DNA from: CAVYXA01 sp963846775
GTDB lineage: Bacteria > Verrucomicrobiota > Verrucomicrobiia > Chthoniobacterales > UBA10450
Assembly (NCBI GenBank): GCA_963846775.1
Contig: CAWJXB010000006.1
Span: 1,426,001-1,490,000, forward strand
DNA length: 64,000 nt
Reading direction: 5' to 3'
The translations under genes were made by a program, and so were the position numbers. Position 1 is the first letter of the stretch; every line of letters starts with the position of its first letter. The notes under the pieces are model-generated. The model had not been told where the DNA came from. It saw only the letters and a program-made list of their open reading frames with translations, and did no database searches. This document shows, one piece after another, positions 1 to 7,669 of the stretch.

Positions 1-963
1 CAGGCCGCCGAGAGCGAGTTTGCGCGGGGTGAGAACATGTCCCCATGTCGCAACGACCAGCGCGCCGGCCAAGGCGCCGGTTCCGCTGGCAGACATGAGG
101 AGGCCGTAGCCGTTGGCGCCGAGGCCGAGCACATCCTTAGCAAACGCCGGCATCAACACCGCATATGACCAACCAAAGACGCCGACGGCGAGAAACAAAA
201 GCAGGATTGTCCGGACACGTTGATGTTGGACGGAATATACGATGCCATTCCAGGCGTGCTCGCCCGCGGATGGAAGGTGCGTCGGGCGATGGAACGGCGG
301 CAGGCGCATCATGAGCAAGCCGGCAATGACCGCGATAAACGTCACACCGTTGAGGAAAAAACACATCGTTACACCAACGGCGCCGATCAACACTCCGGCC
401 ACGGAAGGACCAACGACGCGCGCCCCGTTAACGATCGAGCTGTTGAGCGAAATGGCATTGAGCAAATCTTCCCGGCTCGTCATCTCCACGGTGAAGGCCT
501 GACGCGCGGGCATGTCGAATCCCATGGCTACGCCATTGAGTGCCGCGATCACGATGATGAAAATCGGCCGGGCAAATCCGGCCCAGGCGCCGGCGGCGAG
601 GAGAAATGCGCAGATCATTTGCGCGCTTTGAGTCATTACGAGGATCGACCGCTTCGGATAAAGATCGGCCAGCGCGCCGCCCCAGATCGAGAAGAGCATC
701 ATCGGCGCGGAACCAACTGCGGCCACCGCGCCTAACAAAAGCTTCGAGCCAGTGATTTCATAGACGAACCAGCTCATCGCCGTCTGTTGCATCCAGGTGC
801 CGATCAGCGAAACGAGCTGTCCCCAGAAAAACAGCCGATAATTGCGATGACGCAGCGCGCGAAAGGTGTGCCGCCAGGTCACGCCGCCCACCGGCATCCG
901 CCGCGGCCGCCCGCTAATGTCCTCCGGGACTTGCGCGGTCTCGATCGGTCTCGTCGGCATCAT
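1..963 (-). CDS. MFS transporter, EntS/MFS_3-like exporter (partial, runs off left edge)
   Basis: The reading frame stays open on the minus strand from two adjacent ATG codons (963 and 960) to base 1, giving about 320 residues of a protein usually near 410-420. The translation has the major facilitator pattern: a short polar N-terminus, RNYRLFFWGQLVSLIGTWMQ at the first membrane helix, and further hydrophobic helices with typical loop residues (FDMPARQAFTVE). This layout matches the EntS-like exporter branch, which uses the proton gradient to export small molecules. The substrate cannot be inferred. It is divergent from recO, with about 50 bp between starts. The C-terminal helices lie outside the window. 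Confidence 0.8.
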   Translation of the reverse strand, partial: MMPTRPIETAQVPEDISGRPRRMPVGGVTWRHTFRALRHRNYRLFFWGQLVSLIGTWMQQTAMSWFVYEITGSKLLLGAVAAVGSAPMMLFSIWGGALADLYPKRSILVMTQSAQMICAFLLAAGAWAGFARPIFIIVIAALNGVAMGFDMPARQAFTVEMTSREDLLNAISLNSSIVNGARVVGPSVAGVLIGAVGVTMCFFLNGVTFIAVIAGLLMMRLPPFHRPTHLPSAGEHAWNGIVYSVQHQRVRTILLLFLAVGVFGWSYAVLMPAFAKDVLGLGANGYGLLMSASGTGALAGALVVATWGHVLTPRKLALGGL

Positions 964-1015
964 CAAATCTCGCCGCAAGTTCGCGCGTGGCAAAGAACCG
1001 CGGTAACAATCTATC

Positions 1016-1612
1016 GTGGAAAGCACGGCGGCCATTCTGTTGCGGAAACGAAACTACAGCGACACGAGCCTGATCGTTTCGTGGTGCACCGAATCGCTCG
1101 GCTGCATTCAAACCATCGCCAAAGGCGCGCGCCGACTGAAAAGCCCGTTCGCCGGGCGGCTGGATTTATTTTTCGAAACGGAAATCCAGATCGCGCGGAG
1201 CCGGAAATCGACCCTCCACACGCTCACTGAAGTGGTCGTGGCAAATCCGTTCGTGGGAATCAGGCGAATTTACTTGCGGACGCAAACCGCGGCTTACTTT
1301 GTCGAGTTGATTGAGATTTGCACCGAGCGCGATCATCACGAGCCGGAGCTGTTTTCGCTACTCCGACGAGCATTCAGCTATCTCGATGCCAACAATCCAA
1401 CGCTGCGCGCGGTGACACATTTTGAGACGGAGCTGGCCCGAATCGCCGGCGTGCATCCGGCAGCCGCCGGACCAAAGAACCTGAAGGCCGATCCAGCGTT
1501 TGCGCTCGGTGATTTGTTTGGGCGATTGCCCCTCTCCCGCACCCCACTCTTGAAAACGCTCGCGGCTGAGGCGAAAAAGCGGATGCCCAACAACACGGGC
1601 AGGCAACCATAG
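1016..1612 (+). CDS. recO: DNA repair protein RecO
   Basis: RecO loads RecA onto SSB-coated single-stranded DNA with RecR in RecF-pathway repair. The 198-residue product begins ESTAAILLRKRNYSDTSLIV, the characteristic first strands of the RecO OB fold, followed by the TIAKGARRLKSPFAGRLDLF segment. The C-terminal helical domain is short compared with the usual 230-250 residues. The zinc-binding cysteine cluster of many RecO proteins is absent; the few cysteines are not in a CxxC arrangement. The ATG at 1016 puts the OB fold directly at the N-terminus. The next gene starts 46 bp downstream. Confidence 0.85.
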   Translation: MESTAAILLRKRNYSDTSLIVSWCTESLGCIQTIAKGARRLKSPFAGRLDLFFETEIQIARSRKSTLHTLTEVVVANPFVGIRRIYLRTQTAAYFVELIEICTERDHHEPELFSLLRRAFSYLDANNPTLRAVTHFETELARIAGVHPAAAGPKNLKADPAFALGDLFGRLPLSRTPLLKTLAAEAKKRMPNNTGRQP

Positions 1613-1658
1613 GGCAATCTGACAGTTCCCGTCTAGCTGCGTTCTTCGCAAGGCTCAA

Positions 1659-2237
1659 ATGAGAATACAGGCGCTCCTCACGATAGCGGCGATCGTGGTC
1701 GCAAATTCGACCGCCTCGGCCAACGAGGTCTACGAATTCGATCCGGCCGGATCGAGCATCGGGTTCGCTATTCACCAGTTCTTGGGAACAACGCACGGCA
1801 AGTTTTCGAGATTCCAGGGCAAGATCGATGTCGATCGTGAGCGGCCGGAAAATTCCTCGGTCGTCGCAAAGATCGATGTCCGCAGCATCAACACCGGAAT
1901 TCAGAAGCGGGACGACCATTTGCGCAGCCAGGAGTTCCTTAACGTCGAGAGATTCCCCGAGATCGTTTTTAAAAGCCGGCGCATCAAACGAACCGGACCG
2001 CAGAATGGCGATATTCTGGGCGAGTTAACCATGCACGGGATAACGAGACCGGTTACGCTGCATGTGAAATTACTCACACCGATCAACGAAACGAAGCGCA
2101 CCCGCTGGGCGGTCACGACCGATCCACTCCAACGCCGCGACTTTAATCTGCTGTTCGCTCCGGGTTTGGAAGCGATCTCCGGCATCAGTCAGACGGTCGC
2201 GATCAACATCGAAATCGAAGCGAAGCGGAGTGAATAA
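1659..2237 (+). CDS. YceI family periplasmic lipid-binding protein
   Basis: YceI proteins form a lipocalin-like barrel that binds long isoprenoid or fatty chains in the periplasm. Residues 1-21 look like a Sec signal peptide (a hydrophobic stretch ending in TASA before NEVYEFD). The mature part has family signatures: EFDPAGSSIGFAIHQFLGTT near the N-terminus, the GKIDVD strand, SINTGIQKRDDHLRSQEFLN, and ITRPVTLHVKL. The length of 192 residues is normal. It follows recO on the same strand. A palindromic repeat overlaps its stop region. Confidence 0.85.
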   Translation: MRIQALLTIAAIVVANSTASANEVYEFDPAGSSIGFAIHQFLGTTHGKFSRFQGKIDVDRERPENSSVVAKIDVRSINTGIQKRDDHLRSQEFLNVERFPEIVFKSRRIKRTGPQNGDILGELTMHGITRPVTLHVKLLTPINETKRTRWAVTTDPLQRRDFNLLFAPGLEAISGISQTVAINIEIEAKRSE

Positions 2238-2367
2238 CGAAGCACGAATGTCTAATGACGAAGGCATGACTAAATCCGAGTGACGAACCGGATTCGCGCG
2301 CTTGCTTTTTCGTCATTAGATCATTCGGGCTTCCTTCGTCATTCCGTCATTCGTGCTTCGTCATTCT
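2234..2367. repeat. AATGACGAA/TTCGTCATT palindromic repeat, copy 1
   Basis: The element fills the gap between the YceI gene and pxpB. Its outer arms ACGAAGCACGAATG and CATTCGTGCTTCGT are perfectly complementary over 14 bp. Inside, several AATGACGAA-type words on the left face TTCGTCATT words on the right, so the whole can fold into one long imperfect hairpin. Related copies are at 22784, 28409, 29716 and 32551. Confidence 0.8.
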
Positions 2368-2446
2368 GTCGACATTTCGTCAATTCGTAATTGCTCGACA
2401 GACCGGCGCGCGCCTAATGATCGACATAGGCATTGGCGCAAATATC

Positions 2447-3172
2447 ATGGAAGCGATGCAGATTACGCCTCTGGGAGACAGCGCGCTGATCATTCGCGTC
2501 CGAGATCGGTTCGAGGATGCGCCGGAAAAAACGCTGAATGAGGTCCTGCGCGTGTTTCATCGGCTCGAATCGGCCGCGATTTCGGGCGTGATCGAGCTTG
2601 CGCCCGCTTACACAACGGTCGCAGTTTTTTTTGATCCATGCGAAATTGCTAATGCCGGCGCAAACCCAGACCAAATTCTCGATTGCGTTACGGAACGAAT
2701 TCGAGCCGCTATCACCCAGGGCGTCAGCCTCAGCCGGCCCATTGCTCCCAAGTCCCGACTCGTCGAGGTCCCAGTTTGTTACGAGCCCGAGTTTGCCTGC
2801 GATGTCGATCATGTCGCGCGACACGCTCACATCTCGCGGCGGGAAGTAGTCGATCTCCACAGCGGCGCGGAATACCGCGTCGCCTGCATCGGGTTCACGC
2901 CCGGTTTTCCATTTCTGACCGGTCTTCCGAAACAATTAGCCACGCCGCGCCGGGCGATCCCGAGAAAGGAAATTCCCGCTGGTTCAGTTGGCATCGGCGG
3001 CGCACAGACGGGAATTTATCCGCTGCGATCACCAGGCGGCTGGAACATTATCGGTCGGACACCGCTCCGCTTGTTCGATCCGGCAAAGAGTCCGCCAACG
3101 CTACTGCGCGCGGGCGATCGGGTGCGATTTCGCGCGATCGGGCGGGAAGAGTTTGAATCGTTAAGCCGCTAA
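2447..3172 (+). CDS. pxpB: 5-oxoprolinase subunit PxpB (KipI family)
   Basis: PxpB, PxpC and PxpA form the prokaryotic ATP-dependent 5-oxoprolinase, which opens pyroglutamate to glutamate. The protein starts near MEAMQITPLGDSALIIRV, the usual KipI beginning. It carries the family core YRVACIGFTPGFPFLTGLP and GSVGIGGAQTGIYPLRSPGGWNIIGRTP. An upstream ATG at 2417 is open, but the start at 2447 fits the family length better; the ATG at 2456 is also possible. It is the first gene of pxpBCA, 9 bp before pxpC. Confidence 0.92.
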   Translation: MEAMQITPLGDSALIIRVRDRFEDAPEKTLNEVLRVFHRLESAAISGVIELAPAYTTVAVFFDPCEIANAGANPDQILDCVTERIRAAITQGVSLSRPIAPKSRLVEVPVCYEPEFACDVDHVARHAHISRREVVDLHSGAEYRVACIGFTPGFPFLTGLPKQLATPRRAIPRKEIPAGSVGIGGAQTGIYPLRSPGGWNIIGRTPLRLFDPAKSPPTLLRAGDRVRFRAIGREEFESLSR

Positions 3173-3181
3173 AAACGCAGC

Positions 3182-4183
3182 ATGAATGTCACTGCCTTGC
3201 GTGCCGGTTTTCTAACCACTGTGCAAGACCTGGGGCGGACCGGATTCCGTCAGTTTGGAATTTCAACAAACGGTGCCCTCGATCCATTCGCGTTGCGCAT
3301 CGCGAATCTGCTCGTCGGAAATCAGGAATCGACCGCGAGCCTGGAAATCACCTTTGGCGGGATGCAATTGCGTTTCGAGGACGAACGTCTCGTTGCATGG
3401 TGTGGCGGCGAGTTCGATGTTCGCATTGGACCGACATCGGTGCCCGCCGGTCATGCGGCGGCGATCAAAGCCGGTCAAGAGCTAAAGATAGATCGTCCAA
3501 AAATGGGATGTCGATGCTGGCTAGCGATTTCAGGCGGTATCGACGTGCCGATTGTTCTTGAAAGTCGTTCCACGGATTTGCGCGCGAATTTCGGTGGATT
3601 TCGCGGACGAACGTTGCAAGATGGGGACCTCATTCCGCTGGGAAAATGGCGACGGTCGGCCGCCTTCGCATCGCTTCGGCGTGGCAGGCAGACCGCCGCT
3701 ACAGATAGGATTTCTTCGTGGAGCGCGCCTTCATCGTGGGCACAAACCGGGCGCGCAAACCCTACGCTGCGATTTATCCGCGGCATCGATTGGAACCGCT
3801 TCAACGCTTCAACGCTTGAACGCTTCAACGGAGACTCGTTCGCAGTGAGCGCCGATTCCGACCGCATGGGCGTCCGCCTCGAGGGGCTCGAACTGTCGCG
3901 CACCGACAATGGCGATCTTGTTTCCGAAGCAGTCGCTCCTGGGACGATCCAAGTGCCGCCGAGCGGGAAACCGATTCTGTTGCTTGGCGATTGCCAAACT
4001 ATTGGCGGCTATCCCAAAATCGCCCACGTAATCACAGTCGATCTTGGCGTTGCAGCACAGCTGCGAGCCGGAGATGCAGTGCGTTTCCGCGAGGTATCGC
4101 TTCCTGATGCCCACCGGCTTCTGCTCGAACGCGAGCGCGAGCTCGAATTTTTTCGCGTCGGGATTAGTCTACACTTTCCATGA
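3182..4183 (+). CDS. pxpC: 5-oxoprolinase subunit PxpC (KipA, carboxyltransferase-like)
   Basis: This 333-residue protein is the carboxyltransferase-like partner of PxpB. The start ALRAGFLTTVQDLGRTGFRQ, the segment GCRCWLAISGGIDVP, and the C-terminal SDRMGVRLEGLEL and PILLLGDCQTIGGYPKIAHV motifs are diagnostic. The linker before LRFIRGIDWNRF is longer than usual and arginine/serine rich. At DNA level it holds a 15-bp word shared with an intergenic repeat at 18505-18519, and just after it four near-identical copies of CGCTTCAA. The stop overlaps the pxpA start by four bases (ATGA), so the two are probably translationally coupled. Confidence 0.92.
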   Translation: MNVTALRAGFLTTVQDLGRTGFRQFGISTNGALDPFALRIANLLVGNQESTASLEITFGGMQLRFEDERLVAWCGGEFDVRIGPTSVPAGHAAAIKAGQELKIDRPKMGCRCWLAISGGIDVPIVLESRSTDLRANFGGFRGRTLQDGDLIPLGKWRRSAAFASLRRGRQTAATDRISSWSAPSSWAQTGRANPTLRFIRGIDWNRFNASTLERFNGDSFAVSADSDRMGVRLEGLELSRTDNGDLVSEAVAPGTIQVPPSGKPILLLGDCQTIGGYPKIAHVITVDLGVAAQLRAGDAVRFREVSLPDAHRLLLERERELEFFRVGISLHFP

Positions 4184-4944
4184 GTTTGCATGTCGATCTG
4201 AACTCCGATCTCGGCGAAGGCGCCGGACACGACGCGGATCTATTCGGGCTGATCAGCTCGGCCAATATCGCCACCGGTTTTCACGCCGGCGACGCCGATT
4301 CCATGCACGCGGCGATCGCCGCCGCAAAAGCGCACGGCGTTGCCATCGGCGCGCATCCGAGTCTGTGGGACCGCGAAAACTTTGGACGCAGAGAATTGCC
4401 GGTCAGCCCGGGGGAAGTTTTCGATGCCGTGGCCTATCAACTCGGTATTTTCGCCGCCATCAGCGCCGCGCTCGGGGCGCAGCCGAACCACGTCAAACCG
4501 CACGGCGCACTGTACAACATGGCGGTTCACGATCTGAAACTGGCCGATGCCATCGCGCGCGCGATCAAGTCGGTCGATCCAGCATTGATCCTGTTCGCTC
4601 CGCAGAATACCGATCTTGCCCGGGCCGGAGTCGACCTGGGTCTGCAAATTGCCCACGAAGTTTTCGCCGACCGGAATTATCTGGCGAATGGCGAACTCGT
4701 CCCGCGCACCCGACCGGCCGCATTGTTGCGCGATCCGATCGAAGCGGCCGCGCGCATTTTGCGAATGCTTCGTGAAGGCAAAGTGCAAAGCATTGATGGC
4801 GTCGATGTCCATGTTCAGGTGGAAACAATCTGCATCCATAGCGACACACCCGACGCGGTGGAATTTGCCCGGTCGTTACGTTCCGCCCTCGAAGATCAAG
4901 GCATTGCGATCAGGAGCCCCTTGCGGGGCACGGCCGAGCAATAG
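4180..4944 (+). CDS. pxpA: 5-oxoprolinase subunit PxpA (LamB/YcsF family)
   Basis: PxpA is the deacetylase-fold subunit that takes part in pyroglutamate ring opening. The sequence opens with VDLNSDLGEG, followed by SSANIATGFHAGDADSMH, GVAIGAHPSLWDRENFGRRE and VKPHGALYN, the metal-site and active-site motifs of the YcsF family. Length (254) is normal. The start overlaps the pxpC stop. The gene ends the operon, and about 170 bp without an evident gene follow. Confidence 0.93.
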   Translation: MSLHVDLNSDLGEGAGHDADLFGLISSANIATGFHAGDADSMHAAIAAAKAHGVAIGAHPSLWDRENFGRRELPVSPGEVFDAVAYQLGIFAAISAALGAQPNHVKPHGALYNMAVHDLKLADAIARAIKSVDPALILFAPQNTDLARAGVDLGLQIAHEVFADRNYLANGELVPRTRPAALLRDPIEAAARILRMLREGKVQSIDGVDVHVQVETICIHSDTPDAVEFARSLRSALEDQGIAIRSPLRGTAEQ

Positions 4945-5112
4945 GTTCGTCGAGATGAAGCCGCAGATCACCTCCCGCTAAAGCGCCTTCTCTGATTTGA
5001 AACGAACAACCGCTGCACTAATCCAGCGTTTGTTCGTCCCCCAAAACATGGCAAAACAAGATTGATTTTTCCGCCGGTTTGCGGAAAACTTGCCGCACTT
5101 TCCCGAGCTCCC

Positions 5113-7023
5113 ATGCAACACGTCACCGCGTTCTCGCAGCCGCACGTCGTGCCGGCTGTGCCGGCGGTAGCACCGAGGAAGTCGCTCTGGATTCTGAACA
5201 GTTGGCGCGACCTGATTCTCTACGTCGGCACCCCGCTGTTGCTGCTGCCGATGTTCGCGCTGGCGCAAGTCCGGTGGAACGCGCAGGACATTTATCTTTT
5301 TGTCGCTGCATTCGGCGCGATGGGCCATCACCTCCCCGGGATGATTCGCGCGTACGGCGATCGCGCTCTCTTTGAACGGTTTCGCTGGCGCTTCATTTTT
5401 GCTCCTATTTTTCTACTCGCTGTTTGCGTCGCCTTTACCTGGTGGGACCTGAAGGGAATCATTCTCGTCGTTTTCTTCTGGGGCGTCTGGCACGGGATGA
5501 TGCAGACTTACGGCTTTTGTCGAATCTACGACGCGAAGACGGGGTCCTTCGCTACATTGACGCGCCGGCTGGACTTCGCAACCTGCGCCATCTGGTTTGC
5601 GACCGCGGTGCTTCTCTCGTCGCAACGCATGACTGATACGCTCGACACGTATTACGCCAGCGGCGGGCCATTCATTCCTCCCTGGCTACTGCATAATGCG
5701 CAGCAAATTGTGCTGATCGGTGCCATTGCTGTATCAGTTTTGTTTCTGTTGAATTTCTCGCGAATGTGGGCGGACGGGAAACGTCCAAATCCGGTCAAGC
5801 TAGCGCTGCTGGTTACGACCATTGCATTTTGGTGGTATTGCAACAATGGCGTCACAAACGTTCTGGCCGGCATCGCGTTGTTCGAGGTTTTCCATGATGT
5901 CCAGTACCTCTCATTGGTTTGGATTTATAACCGCAGCCGTGTGGAAAAGGATAGTTCCATTGGCGGCTTCATGCGTTTTATTTTCCGCCGAAGCGGATCG
6001 CTTATCGGCCTCTACATTGGCCTGGTTTTTGCCTATGGCTCGCTCGCCTATTTCAATTCGCGACTTGAGATTGACACGATCAAGCGCGTCCTGACCGGTG
6101 TCGTGGCGGCGTCGGGGCTTCTTCATTTCTACTACGACGGATTCATCTGGAAGGTGCGTGAGCGCAGCACGCGGGAACACCTTGGTCTAGCCGGTGGAAA
6201 CGTGGCTACGGCGCCCCGGGAATTTTTGCCGACCTGGTTATTGCATGGGTTAAAATGGGTGGCGGTCTTCGTCATTCCGCTCGGTGCGCTTTGGATCGGG
6301 CAAACACGGAGCAAAACGCCAGAAATAGAACGAACAAAGTGGATAGCATCCGACTTGCCGAATAGCGCTCGCGCCCATTCGAAGTATGGCTTTGCCCTGG
6401 ACAAAGCGGATCGCCTCGATGAAGCAGCAGACCAGTACCGGGTCGCACTGCGTCTTAATCCAACCGAAAAAGAAGTGCATTTCGGCCTAGGCGAGGTTTT
6501 GGTTGCGCAATCGCGGTTAAATGAAGGACGCACCGAGCTGGAGGAGGCCGTACGCAGCGACCCCCGCAACGGCGAATATCATTCCGAATATGGTTACGCT
6601 TTGGAACGGCTCGGTCGGAAAGACGAGGCCAGGGCCGAACATACTCTCGCCATCCGCCTGGCGCCGAAGTCGGGGCGGGTACACTACGAGCAGGCAATGT
6701 TCCTTTTCCGTGAAGGCAAGATGGATGAAGCGATCCCGGAATTTCAGGCCGCGCTAACGCATAACCCAAACCATCCCGAAGCTCACTATCATCTCGGCAG
6801 GACGCTTTTTCTAAGAGGCGACCTTCAAGGCGCGAAAATCCAATATCTGGAAGCTGGGCGCCTCGATCCAAAGGCACCGGTTCACAATGAGCTGGGCGTT
6901 GTTTACATGAGATTAGGCCAACCGGCGAAGGCGATTGAACAGTTCGAGGAAGCTCTTCGCCAGCGGCCCGATGATTCGGTAGCAGCGGAGAACTTAGCCC
7001 ACGCTCGGCGGTTGCGGCAGTAG
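5113..7023 (+). CDS. Polytopic membrane protein with C-terminal TPR domain, function unknown
   Basis: I do not recognise the family. The first ~370 residues contain about ten hydrophobic segments. Histidine and aromatic motifs sit at or near helix ends: GHHLPGMIRAY, WHGMMQTYGFCRIYD, FEVFHDVQYLSLVWIYNR and LHFYYDGFIWKVR. The last ~210 residues hold five TPR units (for example EAADQYRVALRLNPTEKEVH and EAIPEFQAALTHNPNHPEAH), probably outside the membrane and used for binding. The paired histidines resemble metal or haem ligands of membrane oxidoreductases, but this is only an analogy. The ATG at 5113 is chosen; a TTG at 5062 would add 17 residues. It stands alone after pxpBCA. Confidence 0.6.
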   Translation: MQHVTAFSQPHVVPAVPAVAPRKSLWILNSWRDLILYVGTPLLLLPMFALAQVRWNAQDIYLFVAAFGAMGHHLPGMIRAYGDRALFERFRWRFIFAPIFLLAVCVAFTWWDLKGIILVVFFWGVWHGMMQTYGFCRIYDAKTGSFATLTRRLDFATCAIWFATAVLLSSQRMTDTLDTYYASGGPFIPPWLLHNAQQIVLIGAIAVSVLFLLNFSRMWADGKRPNPVKLALLVTTIAFWWYCNNGVTNVLAGIALFEVFHDVQYLSLVWIYNRSRVEKDSSIGGFMRFIFRRSGSLIGLYIGLVFAYGSLAYFNSRLEIDTIKRVLTGVVAASGLLHFYYDGFIWKVRERSTREHLGLAGGNVATAPREFLPTWLLHGLKWVAVFVIPLGALWIGQTRSKTPEIERTKWIASDLPNSARAHSKYGFALDKADRLDEAADQYRVALRLNPTEKEVHFGLGEVLVAQSRLNEGRTELEEAVRSDPRNGEYHSEYGYALERLGRKDEARAEHTLAIRLAPKSGRVHYEQAMFLFREGKMDEAIPEFQAALTHNPNHPEAHYHLGRTLFLRGDLQGAKIQYLEAGRLDPKAPVHNELGVVYMRLGQPAKAIEQFEEALRQRPDDSVAAENLAHARRLRQ

Positions 7024-7095
7024 TAGAGTGACGGCATATCGCGAGAGGTGGATCGACCAGTCCTCTCCTCTATCCACCTTGCTCGCTTCCGTAAA

Positions 7096-7386
7096 TCAGC
7101 GTCCGCGCACAGTGACCGAAGGATCCTGAGCCAGAACGCCCTCCAGCGTTACCCGCCCGGTCGCGTCGATCCGTCGGCGATCCCAGATCGTCAGCGGCGA
7201 AGCTGTATTAGCGATGCCGCCGAACGGCGTCACCTGCACCCTCTGCGGAATCAGCGAGCCCGTCACCTTCATGTAAACGTAATACTCGCCATTCCGATCT
7301 CGGTAAACGGTCGGATGCCTACTCTGTGCCAACGCAGCCGTTCCGCTGATCACCAACATTAAAATGATAGCTGCAAATGTTCTCAT
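7096..7386 (-). CDS. Small secreted protein resembling the start of a TonB-receptor plug (copy 1)
   Basis: About 96 residues with a clear signal peptide (MRTFAAIILMLVISGTAALA, then Q). The mature part contains KVTGSLIPQRVQV, TASPLTI and GRVTLEGVLAQDPSVTVRGR. This matches in order the first motifs of the neighbouring TonB receptors (VVVTGSLIPTAEEV, NPVFAI, GGTVETLLKSQP, then a strand ending RG), and it stops where the receptor plug would continue. The gene is about 280 bp downstream of the receptor at 7670-10819 on the same strand, after that gene's terminator. A paralogue is at 11670-11969. Function unknown; it could mimic or bind a plug partner. Confidence 0.65.
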   Translation of the reverse strand: MRTFAAIILMLVISGTAALAQSRHPTVYRDRNGEYYVYMKVTGSLIPQRVQVTPFGGIANTASPLTIWDRRRIDATGRVTLEGVLAQDPSVTVRGR

Positions 7387-7612
7387 ACACCGATTCAACC
7401 ATCAAAACATCGATCTGTTTCGGGCAAAATGCGAGAGACGCGCCAAGGTGTGGAACGTGCCGTCTGCTGGGAGACACCATCAGAGGAGATCGACAATCGG
7501 CTGTCGTTCGAATTGTCCGAGAACATGAAGAGTCGGAGCGTCTGTTAAGTTTTCTCTTCGCGGTCTTATCATCCATGTGTGCGGCTAATCTTTCACAATT
7601 TTGCCGGACAAC

Positions 7613-7646
7613 AAAAGGGCAGCTCCGGTTCCGGAACTGCCCCTTT
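7613..7646 (-). terminator. Intrinsic terminator of the TonB-receptor gene
   Basis: Two 16-bp arms (7613-7628 and 7631-7646) pair with two G-T mismatches. On the minus strand the second arm ends in a T-run. It lies about 25 bp past the stop of the receptor gene ending at 7670. Confidence 0.75.
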
Positions 7647-7669
7647 CATTAAGCTGGAAGCCGCGCAAT

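Noticed and set aside
137..735. Open frames on both strands in the first 0.8 kb
   Set aside because: They are shadows of the MFS transporter read on the minus strand, whose frame is open to the window edge and shows family motifs.
2234..2367. CRISPR-like appearance of repeated TTCGTCATT words
   Set aside because: Spacers are irregular and only a few bases long, the repeats are inverted, and no cas gene is present.
3798..3834. CGCTTCAA tandem in pxpC as a recent insertion by itself
   Set aside because: The encoded residues (WNRFNASTLERFNGDSF) align in length with the normal KipA sequence at this place, so this part may be native; only the segment upstream looks extra.
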